A stretch of DNA of 48,489 nucleotides from Lactifluus volemus (lineage: Eukaryota > Basidiomycota > Agaricomycetes > Russulales > Russulaceae): assembly GCA_022376515.1 (NCBI GenBank), contig WTXI01000270.1:1-48489 (forward strand). The letters are read 5' to 3'. Below the pieces are notes generated by a model. The model was not told the DNA's origin. It ran no database searches and saw nothing but the letters and a program-made list of their open reading frames with translations. Below are positions 11,896 through 22,889 of the stretch, in pieces (position 1 is the first letter of the stretch; each line of letters begins with the position of its first letter). Position numbers and translations under genes: made by a program.

Positions 11896-13268
11896 TCAAG
11901 ACCATGTTGTCCGTTTAGCGCTTACTGTCGGTCCTTCCATCTTGCAACTAAGGTCAACAGACGGCGACGGGGGGATAATCCCTGTCTTAAACTCGTTGAA
12001 GTCTCCGTACGGAGGCGAGAAAGAACTACGGAAGCCATCAAAGAGCCCTCGGCTTGACTTCGCCGGCGATGATGCGGATATCTGGCCGCTCACGGTAGTC
12101 AACATCTCAGTGTTAATCCGGAGGCTCATTTTTGGCTGTGCCATATGTTGAGGGAGTAGTTCTGATCTAGTCTGGGTCATCGCGTCCCGACCATGTGCTA
12201 CGCGATAAAGGATTAGCATTGGCGCAATCACCTATTTGTAATCTGTATTAACGATACCAGAAGCGAGGCAATCTGATGATGGGCATACTCACCTGAACCT
12301 GTCCGAGGACAGGCAAGAAGACGTTCTGTAGCGGACTGGCTATCCCCACGGTAATAATATAAATTAAGGTGGACACCGTCTCAAGTGCCGCGGATTCCAC
12401 GAGCATCGCAGCGATGCCGAGAAAAGGTGATCTAGGGCTCCGATATGAAGATCCTGGCATTCGATGAACGAATATGAGGCGGGCCGTAATGAACGATGTG
12501 AGAATGACGCCGAGAGAAAGCGAGATGGTGCGATAGACGACCAGCCAATTTGCGAGTACTTGAGCCTTCTGCGTGATTCCTGGAGTGGAGAGCTGCTTGA
12601 GTGCTAACGAACCCGCCACTGTAAGGTCATGAGCAACTTTAGAGAGCACCAGGGAAGTGGAAAACGAACCTAGGGAGGAGGTGTAAAGGAGTGCAGGTAA
12701 CACAATCCATCGTCGTGACTGGGCGAAAACCAGATAAAACCTGTGCATCTGGAAAAAGTTAGTGGCCATTCCAAAATCACAGAAACGTCTCCCATACCAC
12801 CAAGCCATCCACCGACCAATTAATTATTACATATCTGAGAGCTCAGAAACCTGTCAAGACGATCGAAGAAGGAATAGTGGGTGTCTGGACACTCACAAGA
12901 CGTTCAACACGATATAATTCCAATTATTCAAATGCTCTTCGATGAAGATACTTGGGCTGATGTTCGAGTGTTGGCCAACAAATGCAAGCAATGTCCACCT
13001 TATTTGAAGAGCGATGCAGGTCGTGGCCAACAGCAAGAGCCAAGACGCCACGCAAGTCCGCCATTCGAGTCTTGGGAAACAGCCTGACCAACCCACAGAT
13101 AGGACGTGCGTGCAGATGACGAAGACAGCGCCTATGAAAAGGACATCAATCGTCCAATTTACTGTTTATCGTCGGTGACGACGCACCGTATGCTATCCCA
13201 GATAGTATTGTCCCGATTAAATTCATTGAATCGAGGGAAGTGCTGGTACTAGCGATCGAGGTATCCAT
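11896..13268 (-). CDS. Seven-helix membrane protein of a basidiomycete-expanded family
   Basis: Six exons (13268-13187, 13131-12897, 12834-12798, 12748-12670, 12618-12293, 12231-11896) join in frame to 364 aa. The sequence alternates hydrophobic helices with short loops: VASWLLLLATTCIALQIRW-like, IVLNVLYVIINW-like, RWIVLPALLYTSSL-like, a segment around LVVYRTISLSLGVILTSF, ESAALETVSTLIYIIT, then QVIAPMLILYRVAHGRD, and a polar Ser-rich cytosolic tail. This layout, including the short 37-nt exon before the DGLVMHRFYLV block and the RVAHGRD-like end after the last helix, matches a large family of uncharacterised membrane proteins in mushroom-forming fungi. Receptor-like function is often supposed but not shown. 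It is intact. Start: the ATG at 13268 opens a short Ser/Thr-rich N-tail that splices in phase to helix 1. Confidence 0.8.
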
Positions 13269-13998
13269 GTTGTCTGATCTGCCGTGGGCAGTTATCACCT
13301 CGAGCTTTCGACATGAGGTTTGTATATAGACGAGAACTAATACAAGAACTGGCGAAAACGAGTCCCGTGTTGGGTTCAGTAGCAGAAGAAGCGTACTTAT
13401 TGGTGACACAGCATGGCAATAATGGACATGGGCGCAATGTGAGTTCTGGTCGACCGTATCTGGTTTCCATATTTGGGAGCCTGTGGACTGCGGAACTTCG
13501 GAACTCAATTTACCGACCAACCTCCCTACTACTTGGTGTCCTTGCGCTCCTTTTTGGTGCAGCTGTGTTTCCACAACCGAACTCAGGTACAACACAATGT
13601 CTAAACGCCGTGAAACGACGTTCAAATTGTCTCAAGGCATATATGAATAGAGCCAATTAAACCATCGAGTCATCATGATATCGGTCGCTTCGCTTCTGGT
13701 TGTCCGAGTCAAGTTGTAAACTCTACAAATGTCGGCGTCCCGGAGCCAGGAATTTGTACTGGGTACGGATATGGACACAAACGTAAGACCATGAATATCA
13801 TCGCTAACCACATGAAGTGGGTATGCCGTCCTAATGTTCAACAAGACTGTCATTCAAAGCAAGACCTGACTTCTTTGGTCCAAACTCTTGAGTGAACAGT
13901 CACCTGTTAGCTTTCAGAGCGTCATCAACTCTCTCCATGCCGATCTGAAGGGCTACCAAAGGTAAAGCCTCTGTCGAAAGGATCGTCACAGTCAGTTG
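13269..13998. other. Intergenic between membrane-protein gene and Ybp2-like gene
   Basis: Contains the promoter side of the seven-helix gene and the 3' side of the Ybp2/glomulin-like gene. Short open frames only, and no motif recognised. Confidence 0.5.
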
Positions 13999-15767
13999 TT
14001 ATGTGTTACGAGCTGACCCACCGGAGTTCTCCACCCATCTACCGAGTGCGGACCGTATCGGGCTGAGTAATGACGATTCCACGCTTCGCATCGTTCCAGG
14101 GTCCCTGATACCGGTCTAACAGCGCACATCCCCTTTAAGCTAAACAAAGACGTGATATGAGAGACTCGTACCCTATTACTGACATCCCGTGACAAGAGGA
14201 TATAATATAAACCGAGGCACTCTACCAACCGGCCAGGAACTGGACTATTCTTCAATGCGTCAATCCCTGTAAAGGAAGCCAGAATATCGGGAGGGTCAAG
14301 GCGGAATACATAAGGTCCGATAGTCTGTAGGAGGAGAGGTGTCGAGAATACATTCTCCACTTTCTGGGATGAAAGCGCTTCCAAAACAGCTTCTTTCACG
14401 AGCCCAATAGCCGCAGTGCGCATATGAGGGGACGAATCTTCGGAGGGTGATACCAGATCTTGCAGGATTTGCAGCCGCAGCACGGATGGAGTCAATTGTA
14501 AAACACGGCCTAGGATGCGGAAGGTAATGTGTCGCATCGAAGAATCTGGATGCGCACTGCACAATGAAGGAAGGATAGTCGTAAGAGGGATGATAATATC
14601 AGGCGATAGTTCTGTTTGGGGGGGCGACGAAGCACATAACACTTTCATGAGGATGGCAAGGGTGGCATCTAGTGCTACATTCGAATTCAGAGAAGCCAGG
14701 AGAACCGGGAAAATGGAAACCAAAAGCGGGAGGGTGGGGTGATTCGGTGGTAATGCATGAGCGATCAACACCAATGAAGCCAAGGTAGGGTTACAATGGA
14801 GAAGATCGTATCCACGTCCCAGGCTACTAGATGCGTCCTATTATTCGTTAGGCCATAAGTTTAAGTTCATACTACTCAATCGTCCATTCATGCTCACCAA
14901 AGAAAGAAGTACGACATCTTGTCCGTCTTTCCAACCTTCACGAATGACGGAGCGAAAGCTAAGCCGCGGAAAGCATGTCTCGAAGACTCGCTGCGCAACG
15001 GAACTCTGGATGAGATTAGCGCACGCTTCTAACGTGGCATCCAGAAGAGATGTTAGGATGGCCTATCATGAATGAAGCTGGTTAGTCCCAATATGCCATA
15101 AGATGGGGACCCACTAACGTAGCTAGCAGTGAGCTCATTATCCTCAGCTTTTCCCTGGAGCCACAAACCCAGTTTCTGAACAAGTAGAGCAGTATGACGA
15201 ACAAGCGATCGGCCCTCCACCACCGTTGCGTGTTCCGTTGCGGGGGATACGAGCTGCTTGAGTTCTACCAATGGCGCGAGCGTTTGTGATGGCGATTTAC
15301 GGACCGCGAGTCGAGGAAATGCTACGACGAGAGATTCGAGTTGATCGTCTGTGACACGGCGATTAGAAGCGCGTATACTCACCTTCAGCGAACAGTGACA
15401 CCAAGCGAGTCAACTGCACGATTAGCGACACACTCTCCGATTCGCCACTTCCATATTCTGCCGTGTCAATTCTCAGAGTTTCAACGACTTCCTGTGCAGC
15501 CATTACCACCTCCTTCGGTGAAGACTGATGTGCAGCCAACGCCAATAGTTCGTCTGTGCCATCTCGAGGGCAGGGAAGTAGATGAGGAAGGAGCGTGAGA
15601 GCGTCCTACAGAAATCATTATTGGTGTATCGAAGGCTCGGTGATACCGATCCCTACGAGGTTGCCCTGAACGCCATCATTCTGAACTGATGTAAGCACGT
15701 ATTTGAGGTCACAGGGAGGAGAATCGTCATGTATTGCAGAAATTATGAGGTTTGTCAATGCTGCCAT
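13999..15767 (-). CDS. Ybp2/glomulin-type (YAP1-binding / ALF4) helical-repeat protein
   Basis: Six exons (15767-15657, 15605-15383, 15348-15119, 15062-14898, 14837-14172, 14115-13999) join in frame to 503 aa. The product is nearly all helical, Leu/Ala-rich and HEAT-like. It has family-style blocks such as TLAPLVELKQLV, PSLCSAHPD, RHITFRILGRVLQLTP, LQILQDLVS, RTAAIGLVKEAV and RLVECLGLYYILLSRDVSNR. Family members include yeast Ybp1/Ybp2 (oxidative-stress Yap1 partner and kinetochore factor) and mammalian glomulin (cullin-RING regulator), so a scaffold role in stress signalling or ubiquitin ligase control is inferred. Its ATG lies about 330 bp from the divergent DUF4139 gene, and the edge of the 2.8-kb duplicated segment falls just upstream of it. 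No frame breaks. The last short exon after NR is supported by the block RTGIRDPGTMRSVESSLLSP, which resembles the family end. Confidence 0.72.
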
Positions 15768-16098
15768 CTTGTCCTGCAGGGGCCGTTACAATCAGCCCTG
15801 AGATGTGCAGCCACGACTCACCATGATGGGTGATCCAGTTCAAGCCATTCAACATCCGCTTCACTTCACAAACCTGGTCGTTATATTTGCCACAGAGGCC
15901 AAAAAACTCTATCCCCACCATATTTCCCAATGGGTCAGTGTTTTTCCCAACAGTGCTGCGGAACAGTGAGACGGGTAACAGATTTGGTCCCTGACCTAGT
16001 TGCGGCTCCGAAGTTGAAAGTACCTGACTCAAATACAAATATCGTTGACATATTAAAAGCCTAGGAGGCTTTCAGGGACTTATACTGTTCCTTGAGCC

Positions 16099-17966
16099 AT
16101 GACGTCCATCATCAAGCTCGACGCCAATGAATACCCAATCAAGTCGGTGACCGTCTTCAAGTCAAACAAAGCAGAAATCCTCCGTGTTTTCAATATCTCA
16201 CTAGAGGTCAGTGTGTTGAATGGGGTTCGAAGACACTACAACATCTGACAAATTACTTGTAGGAGGGCCAGAGTAAAATCCAAATTCGCCATCTTTCTGG
16301 TTCTATCGACACCGAATCTTGCCGTGTCACTGGTCTTGGCGATGCCCAGGTGTTCGATGTCGTCTGCTCAGTTGGCCGCTACATCGAAGAGGTCGATCCA
16401 GAGAGCACAGCTGAAGCCATTCGCAAACTCAAGATAAAGAAGGACACACTGTCCAGAGAGTTGGATGCCCTCGATGAAATGTTAGAAACAATGACCACTT
16501 ATTCCAAGTCTTTGACTGCAGAACATGTGTCTACTACACATGCGGGAGATTTCTTTAAAAGTCTTTTGTCCAGGTCTCGCGACATGGGATCTACACGTGC
16601 CGATTTGGAAGAGGAGATACTCGAGCTTACTCGGGAGATTGATGCATTGTCATCTACTCAAGTGAAGAAGCAAGGAAAAGCAAATGGAGAGGTAACAGTG
16701 GTGATCACGGCCAAGCAGGCCACCGATATCAAACTCAGATTGACCTACCGTATGTTAATGCAGGCATTTTACTTGAACAACGAAGCCCTCTGACAGCTGT
16801 GCCCCATTGTAGTCGTCCGAAATGCGGCATGGACCCCGTCGTACGAGCTGCATGCCACTACCGAAGCTGGCATCCCCGCGTCATCGGTATCTCTACATTA
16901 CCGTTCGCGCGTGACGCAATGGACGGGCGAAGACTGGACAGATGTGGAGCTCACACTCAGCACGGCAAATATGGACCTATCAAGCCAGACAATCCCTGTT
17001 CTCGGCCCCACGAAAATCCGGCCTCCTAAGTCTTTATTCGGTGAAGGGGCGAACATGTCGGCCCAACAGCACGCTCCGCCCATTCAATTTGGTCAGCAAC
17101 AGTACGCTGCGCAGCCCGATTGTTCTCGTCGGCGTCAGGCCGCTCTACCGCCACCTCCGCCGCCACCTCAGCCGATAAAAAGTAGAAAACTGGCTGGTGA
17201 TATTCCCGCCGCGGCCGAAGAATGGGAAGCTGTCGACGACGGAGATGATGCCAGTTCAGCCACAGCAGAACTTATGCCGATTGGGGAGCCAACGTCAGTC
17301 GTGCACGAAAGCCCACTCGCGCTGACATATCATGTGGAGGGCACGTCGAGCGTGCCGAGCGACTGTGTACCACACCAAGTATCCGTCGCCGTGCTCCCGT
17401 TTGAAGCAAAGATACTACACGTGACCGTGCCCAAAGCACGACCCGTGGCGTACCTCGAAGCAAGCGTGAAGAATACGAGCGACTACCGTCTACTCCCTGG
17501 CCCCGTCAACGCTTTCTTGGACGACTCGTTCGTGTCCAGGACTGCGATCGCGGGCGACATCGCGCCGGCAGACACGTTCAGCTGCACGCTCGGTGCGGAT
17601 CCGGCCACGTGCATACGCTACTCACGAACCTCCAAACGTGCCGAGGAGGATACGCGCACCCGTGCGAGCGCGTTCAGCGAACAGTGGGCAGCTACGACCT
17701 ATCGCAGTCGCACGACAGTGTCGAACCGGCATCCGTTCCCTGTGCGTGCGCTTGTCCTGCGGGACGGCGTGCCGGTCTCTGAGGACGATAAGCGCGTCAA
17801 TGTGATCTTACGCCACCCTGCTGGGCTCGCGGACTTGAACCAGGGACAGGAGCTCAAGGTCAACGAGCAGCGGACGGTGCGGTGGTGCAAAGTGGTGGAT
17901 GGGAAGGGGGTAAGAAGGAGGGTCTTTTTGAGTCGGTGTTCGAGGTCGGTGCTGGTGCGGAGGTGA
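16099..17966 (+). CDS. DUF4140/DUF4139 family protein (mucoidy-inhibitor-A-like), copy A
   Basis: Three exons: 16099-16206, 16263-16749, 16813-17966 (582 aa). The N-terminal DUF4140 part starts with IKLDANEYPIKSVTVFKSNKAEI-like sequence and contains a coiled-coil around KIKKDTLSRELDALDEML. The C-terminal DUF4139 part starts at AAWTPSYELHATTEAG and includes YRSRVTQWTGEDWTDVELTLSTA and KNTSDYRLLPGPVNAFLDD-like blocks. A Gln/Pro-rich low-complexity linker separates them. The biochemical function of the family is unknown. One base is missing near 17907 relative to copy B, which replaces the last ~45 residues with about 20 unrelated ones. Without that change the frame would stop at 18026-18028. 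The N-terminal two thirds are intact, so the product may still be made with a changed tail. Donors GTCAGT and GTATGT and acceptors TAG are canonical. Confidence 0.82.
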
Positions 17967-18299
17967 CGATTGAAACGGAATGGGACGTCAAAGCGCCCGT
18001 CTCGCTCCGGTGGGTGGAGAGCGCGTAAGAAAAGGATGTTGCTAGTTTGGGGGTTACAGTGTAGAAAGTAAGAATAAATGAGTTCGTGAATGCGAACCAG
18101 TGAATAGATTTTGCACAGTCTCCGTCGCGTCCACGCGCGTGCCCATGATTTTACAGTGATTGTGTCACGGTATTTCTTCATTGTTGGGCAAGCCCGCTTC
18201 AAGCTTCTCGGCTCATATACAGTACGATCAGGTCAGGCATCATATACGTTGGATAATAGAGACTGCATCACATGCATGGTTCGCGACATGCAATTATAA

Positions 18300-18595
18300 T
18301 TTTTACGATGCGATACCGAATCTGTACATCCGAAGTTCCCAACATCCCGCCCTCATTCGAAGGGTGGATATACTCTACTAACTTCAGGCCAACAGCCTGA
18401 CCACCTCCGTGCCTGGATAGCTCAGAAGCGTTCCGATGATAATGTTCTTTCGCTTTTGTCGTCGAGACGCGTCCATGCAAATTGATGCGAGGGCTGTATG
18501 ATGGGCTTCCGTCCTGTTGGTGACTCCGAGTCGGAATAATACCGAATGGCTGCCACGTATGCAACCCCCAACCGTTATAACCGGAAAAGGAACAA
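18300..18595 (-). pseudogene. Truncated 3' piece of the 2'-5' RNA ligase-like gene
   Basis: Copy A of the duplicated segment includes only the last exon of the gene that is complete at 34053-34738. The second catalytic motif, H-I-T at copy B, reads R-I-N here. The end has lost the Lys-Trp...Phe-Gly-Ile strand, and the acceptor bases before the exon are missing. Blocks LHGRVSTTK and GQAVGLKLVEYIHPSNE remain. Non-functional by every criterion visible. Confidence 0.8.
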
Positions 18596-19699
18596 CTGCC
18601 TGGTGCGTCAAGAAACCTCACGTGACCGTTTATCGATCGCATTTCACATAGGTCTGTGATTTACTCGGGCAGCAGAACGCGCGATGAATATTGATGAATA
18701 CCAAACAAGAGAGCCTGGGGGTGGTGAACGTGAGAGGTTGAGGCCTTGAGGCTTGAGATAGTCAGGTGATGTCGCCCTTTTGCAACTCAAGGGCTCAAGA
18801 CATTGACGTTTTTGTCAGATTGACATGTTCTACCATAGCGACATAGACTGATTGAGTGGAATGGAATTTAGCCTGGTGGGGAGGACAGAGCGGATCATGG
18901 CCATGCGTTCCTGCGTGTCTAAACAATTAATAAAAGTACGTTTTTGGAACATTACGGCGACTTGTGCCATCTTGAGAACTTTCCCACTGTATTTCGCCGT
19001 TTTTTCTCGAAAGGGGGCCTAGATCCTTATTTTCCGCCGGGGTAGGCACTGTGATGATTTTTTAAGTGAGCGCACGGACTTGAATTGACTATATATGTGG
19101 CAGATGCTGCGAAAGTTCTGTTCAGAACTGCTGAGAACCAGAATGGGCAGAGATAAACTGAACGTTCAACTCTGTCCCATTCTGGTTCTGTCAGCTCTGG
19201 GACTATATAGTTCTATTCTTGGCTCTGAAATTAGTTGTCCTTGTAACTTACAGAGGGACAGCTGAAATCAAAACATGTTTTCTCTCACCTCTGTTACAGT
19301 CTGGTTCTAGGACCGAACTGGACTGCTAGAACCTGTTATACAAAAGGACGGAGAACTAAACTCAGTAAGTCCGTATCCAAGCACTCGACTCGGAGTACTC
19401 ACGTGTGCTAGCAAATGGATAACCCAATTGCAAATTGAGAAGCGTCTGTCAGTGTTCTGGGCCCTGTTAATTGATACTCCACAAAAACGGACTTCTCAAA
19501 ACAAAAAGGCAGAAAAAGCAGGAAACAGGAAAATTAAATTCCGTAGTCGCAAAACCCGTTGCCAGTTGACAAGAGATTCGGATACGTGGCCCGGGTACTA
19601 TTCAGGTGTCTCTTCCTCGCCAAGTGTGATCTCATTCAAGTTTTACCTCGGGGAAGTCGGCCTCTTCCTCGTTTTCTTCCGCACTTTTACATCGTTGGT
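18596..19699. other. Intergenic with an imperfect fold-back sequence
   Basis: No gene recognised. An imperfect inverted repeat lies at about 19130-19152 and 19170-19194, each half near a CTATATA stretch (19088 and 19203). It is possibly a small inverted-repeat transposon relic. Confidence 0.45.
19130..19194. repeat. Imperfect hairpin
   Basis: The two arms share the core AGAACCAGAATGGG and its complement, with small gaps toward each end, around a loop of 17 nt. No other copy was noticed in the window. Confidence 0.55.
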
Positions 19700-21351
19700 T
19701 CGAGACACAGACTTTCCCGGTTTCATCCCATATACCGCGGCGCGAATCTCGGGGGTCTTCTTCAAGGTCGCGCAGGAAGAGCTCGTAATCCTCTTATACC
19801 TTTTTCTGATCGCGACCACCCATACGGCCCACGGCGCCGCGTCCGCCGCCAGCTTCCCCCTCCTCGCCCTCTCCTTTCGCCATACTCCGCAACCGCCAAT
19901 TTCGCGACTTGTTCTTCTTGCGACGGTTTGGGTACCCCTTCCTCACGAGGACAACGTCGGGAATGCGGTCCTGTGGTAAACTTGCAAAATCGTCCGAGTT
20001 GAAATTGGTATTGCTCAAATGGTAGCCAAGGACTCCATCACTGGGCTGAAGGATCCCACCGAGGTGCGTCCGTGTGTGGAAGATCTGGTTCGTCGACGAG
20101 GCGGTTTCGTAGTCCATCACGCGGTCGTCCTCGTACGTTTCAGTGGAGTGAAATGCGCCCGATATCGCCACCTGCGCATCTGCCATTACCCATTTCCCGT
20201 GCGTACGACCGGAGGGCTCTATGTCTAGAACGGTGCCGCGCGTCAGTATGTAGAGGCAATGAGTTCGCACAATCGCAGTGTGGACGGGTGAGAAGGTCTA
20301 TGTTTCCTAACTGCCGCGCGAGTTTGGGTGGTAGGCATATTAGGTCGTCCTTGCATATGGGGACAATCTCGACAAAGTACGTGAACATGAAATTGGCGGT
20401 ATTCGAATGTGTGTCTGTAGAAAGCAGGCGCTCAGATGTCTTCGATCTAGATCCGGATAAGTATATGCCATGTGATCGGCGGTGGCGATGCTCACCGGAT
20501 TGGCACGACCCCAGATAGAAATTCCACCATTTTTATGGCATGACTCCATTGGCTATAGAAGAAATCCAGACCGTCCTTCACCTCCTTCAAGAAAATTGTA
20601 TCTTTTTGCGCCCCATGTTTTAGGATAAGTTGCTCAAGGTACAAGAAAGTCCGCTTATGTGGAACTTTCTACCGAACCTGAACAAGGCCTTCCAAGTATT
20701 CTTTGCGGCCAGTTGTGTACAGTCGGGACATTGCCCATGCTGAACCAAATATTCGGTCTCAAATACTTGTTCTAGAATCGTTGATGCTGGTACCTGTGAT
20801 TCTGGTGAGATTCGGAACAACAGGTTTGCCAAATGCATGCGACCGACCTCCTTTTGGATGGTCAACGATATTCTGAGTCGCTTGAGTGGGGTTCCGTCCA
20901 TAAGAAGTGCGCGTCCGTTAGCCGTACCCGATTCAAACTCTTGAGCTCTTTAAGGCATATGGCAAAAGGACTATGACCGCGCAATCATCCATTGTGCGGG
21001 AGGTCCGAGGAACCGTTCGCAGTTTCAGCAATACGATATGGAGGCTGTGTAGCAGAGCTACCGTTGGCGCAAATTCCCCCAAATGAGGGAATGATAAGCA
21101 CACCTTGCTTTGGGATGCTCTCAGTGATGTCGACAATTTTGGAAACAAGGTATAGGTTGGAAATTGCCAACGAGGAGGAAGGATCTTACGCGTTCCTGAG
21201 ACAGTTTACGCATCGATTTGCTGAGTTGGGCACAATAAGATCCCCTAGGATGGGCATGAGATAGTTGTAAAGTGTAAGAAAAGTTATGCCATTGAACTCA
21301 CCACAATTGGCACAAAGTACTATGTCCAGCAGGAACTGGTACGAAATCCAT
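19700..21351 (-). pseudogene. NMD3: Decayed NMD3 (60S ribosome export adaptor)
   Basis: Nmd3 escorts nascent 60S subunits out of the nucleus through Crm1. Recognisable blocks run in order on the minus strand: VLCANCG, NRCVNCLRNA, IVDITESIPKQG, LKSLNRVRLTDAHFLWTEPHS, RISLTIQKEV, QCPDCTQLAAKNTWKAL, KVPHKRTFLYLEQLILKH, VKDGLDFFYSQWSHAIKM, VEIVPICKDDL.CLPPKLARQL, VLDIEPSGRTHGKWVMADA, LGGILQPSDGVLGYHLSNTNFNSDD, RKKNKSRNWRLRSMAK. Damage is multiple: a frame change right after the start codon, frameshifts near WTEPHS, a stop at 20669-20671 in the VRQKVPH block, a missing stretch between CLPPKLARQL and VLDIEPSG, a stop at 19794-19796, and a frameshift after EEDP. Introns with GT..AG ends persist (for example before ILEQVFE), so this is a DNA-level copy, not a retrocopy. 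NMD3 is normally essential, so an intact copy is expected elsewhere. Confidence 0.88.
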
Positions 21352-22060
21352 GATTTCCGAGTCGCCCTTGTCTGAAAAGGTGGTACATGGTTTGTCATAC
21401 AGTCCACTTGACAGATCTAGTCGATCGTGCGACAATGATTCCTTATACAGACTCGGCAGCACATGCATGGCTCATGCTCTTACTGACAAACTTTGCCTCA
21501 GTCCTCCACTCCATGCGACTCAGTGTCCCCAGTCTGTGGTGTGCCTGGGTAGTAGCACAAGCATCATTCAAGTAATAGTACATATAGGACATGTTTCTAG
21601 TAGATAATGCTACGACATGACAAACACCATGTTTCGCCGCAAAGCAGCTTTCGAAACACAAGCGTAGTTCTTATTCTAGACGTCCAAGTCCCGTGATGTG
21701 GTAACTCGCGAGTTGCACCAGTGTCAACTCGACGGTGCGAGTTATATTCGAGATGTCCACTCGAGCAGCACCGGACCGGACCGCGGCAACACTAGCCATA
21801 AACTGGTGATAAGACCTACTGATAGCAGTGGCCACTACACCAAGGTAGGAGGAGCAGAGCACGGACTGGGTAGCGGAGCAAGGGGGAGGGCGAGACTGCC
21901 AGAGTCAACACCATTCCGCATGAGGCAAAAGTTGATTGGCGGCAGAGACTGAGAGCGCCCGGCAGGAGGCGCCGTCATCAGTCCCTCCTCCTCCCCCCCT
22001 GGTAAGATTGAAAGACGACGACGTTTAGTCGCGGGCTCCTTAAACTCAGACCCTCAGAGA
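21352..22060. other. Intergenic upstream of NMD3 relic
   Basis: Short open frames on both strands without family motifs. Nothing supportable. Confidence 0.45.
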
Positions 22061-22069
22061 AGCCGCTGA

Positions 22070-22694
22070 TTATCCTAGGAATAGAAGCCTCACCTCGAAG
22101 ATGTGCCCATCGTCATTACTGCAGGGGTGCCGTTCCTCACAGCCAACAGCAGTACTGCGAACTACATCATCGCGCCAAATTTCGATAGAGAGTGTGGGAT
22201 GGCCAGGGGAGAAGGCAATGGACGGAGGGGATTGAGTATCGGCGGAGTCGGAGTACAAGGTGAAGTCGAAGCTTCCTTGAGCCGTCCCCTCAGAGAATGA
22301 GTCCATATCTTTGATCAGAGGCGCTGGCGGAGGCTGAATGGCCTCTGGTTGCGATACGAGGGCGTCGTAGTGGACCTGGGTGGGGGACGTAACCCTTCCG
22401 GGAGGTCATCACAAGTGCTCAAGGGACCTAAGACAGGAATGACTTACTCAGTGAAGACGGTAAAGACTGGAACGCTAGGAGTGGGAAGAGACATGTCGAT
22501 AGTGTTGGGTGTTTCATTGAAAAGGCCCAGAGCGTCAGGGTCACTTGGGGAGACATCAGCTATGAGATGGGGGCGAGTATGAGGGGACGACAAGAGTACC
22601 TGGGATGTAAATGCGCCTCTGGAAAGGGGACGACGAGTGGAAACTCTTCAAGTGCGTCGAGTAAGGGAGAGAAGCTCGAAGGGAGGCAGTGCAT
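22070..22694 (-). pseudogene. Possible Ser/Pro-rich (transcription-factor-like) gene, probably broken
   Basis: A pyrimidine-rich leader at about 22700-22880 precedes an ATG at 22694. Acidic and Ser/Pro-rich frames follow: one with SSFSPLLDALEEFP, one with DVSPSDPDALGLFNETPN, one with PLIKDMDSFSEGTAQ. They are separated by GT..AG-like gaps, but the splice phases do not agree, so either my intron choice is wrong or the gene is damaged. The style resembles activation regions of fungal bZIP factors; no DNA-binding domain is visible. Low confidence. Confidence 0.25.
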
Positions 22695-22889
22695 GGAGAA
22701 CAGTTGTGGAGATATGTATGAGTGTATAAGGTGAGAGAAAGAGAGCTAAGCTCAAAGGAACGGGATAAAGGAATAAAAGGAAATCGTGACGGAGAAGAGA
22801 AGTAAGTATTAGGGGATAAAGAGAAGGGGCAAGGGCCGCACTCGCCTAAGGGCGAGCGAGGGTGATTGTGGGTGGGCAAGTGCGGGGGG

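Larger units (their letters stand above)
15780..18595. repeat. Segmental duplication, copy A (~2.8 kb)
   Basis: Directly repeated at about 31560-34345, with long near-identical stretches. The repeat covers the DUF4139 promoter, the whole gene, its 3' flank and the last exon of a convergent 2H-phosphoesterase gene. The left edge falls just upstream of the Ybp2-like start codon. The right edge falls inside what is an intron of the complete 2H gene at copy B. Copy A carries about 35 bp near 15890 that copy B lacks. Confidence 0.9.

Noticed and set aside
15727..16038. 103-aa minus-strand frame upstream of DUF4139 copy A, similar to one at 31517-31762
   Set aside because: The similarity is explained by the segmental duplication; the frame overlaps the Ybp2-like start and lacks a motif.
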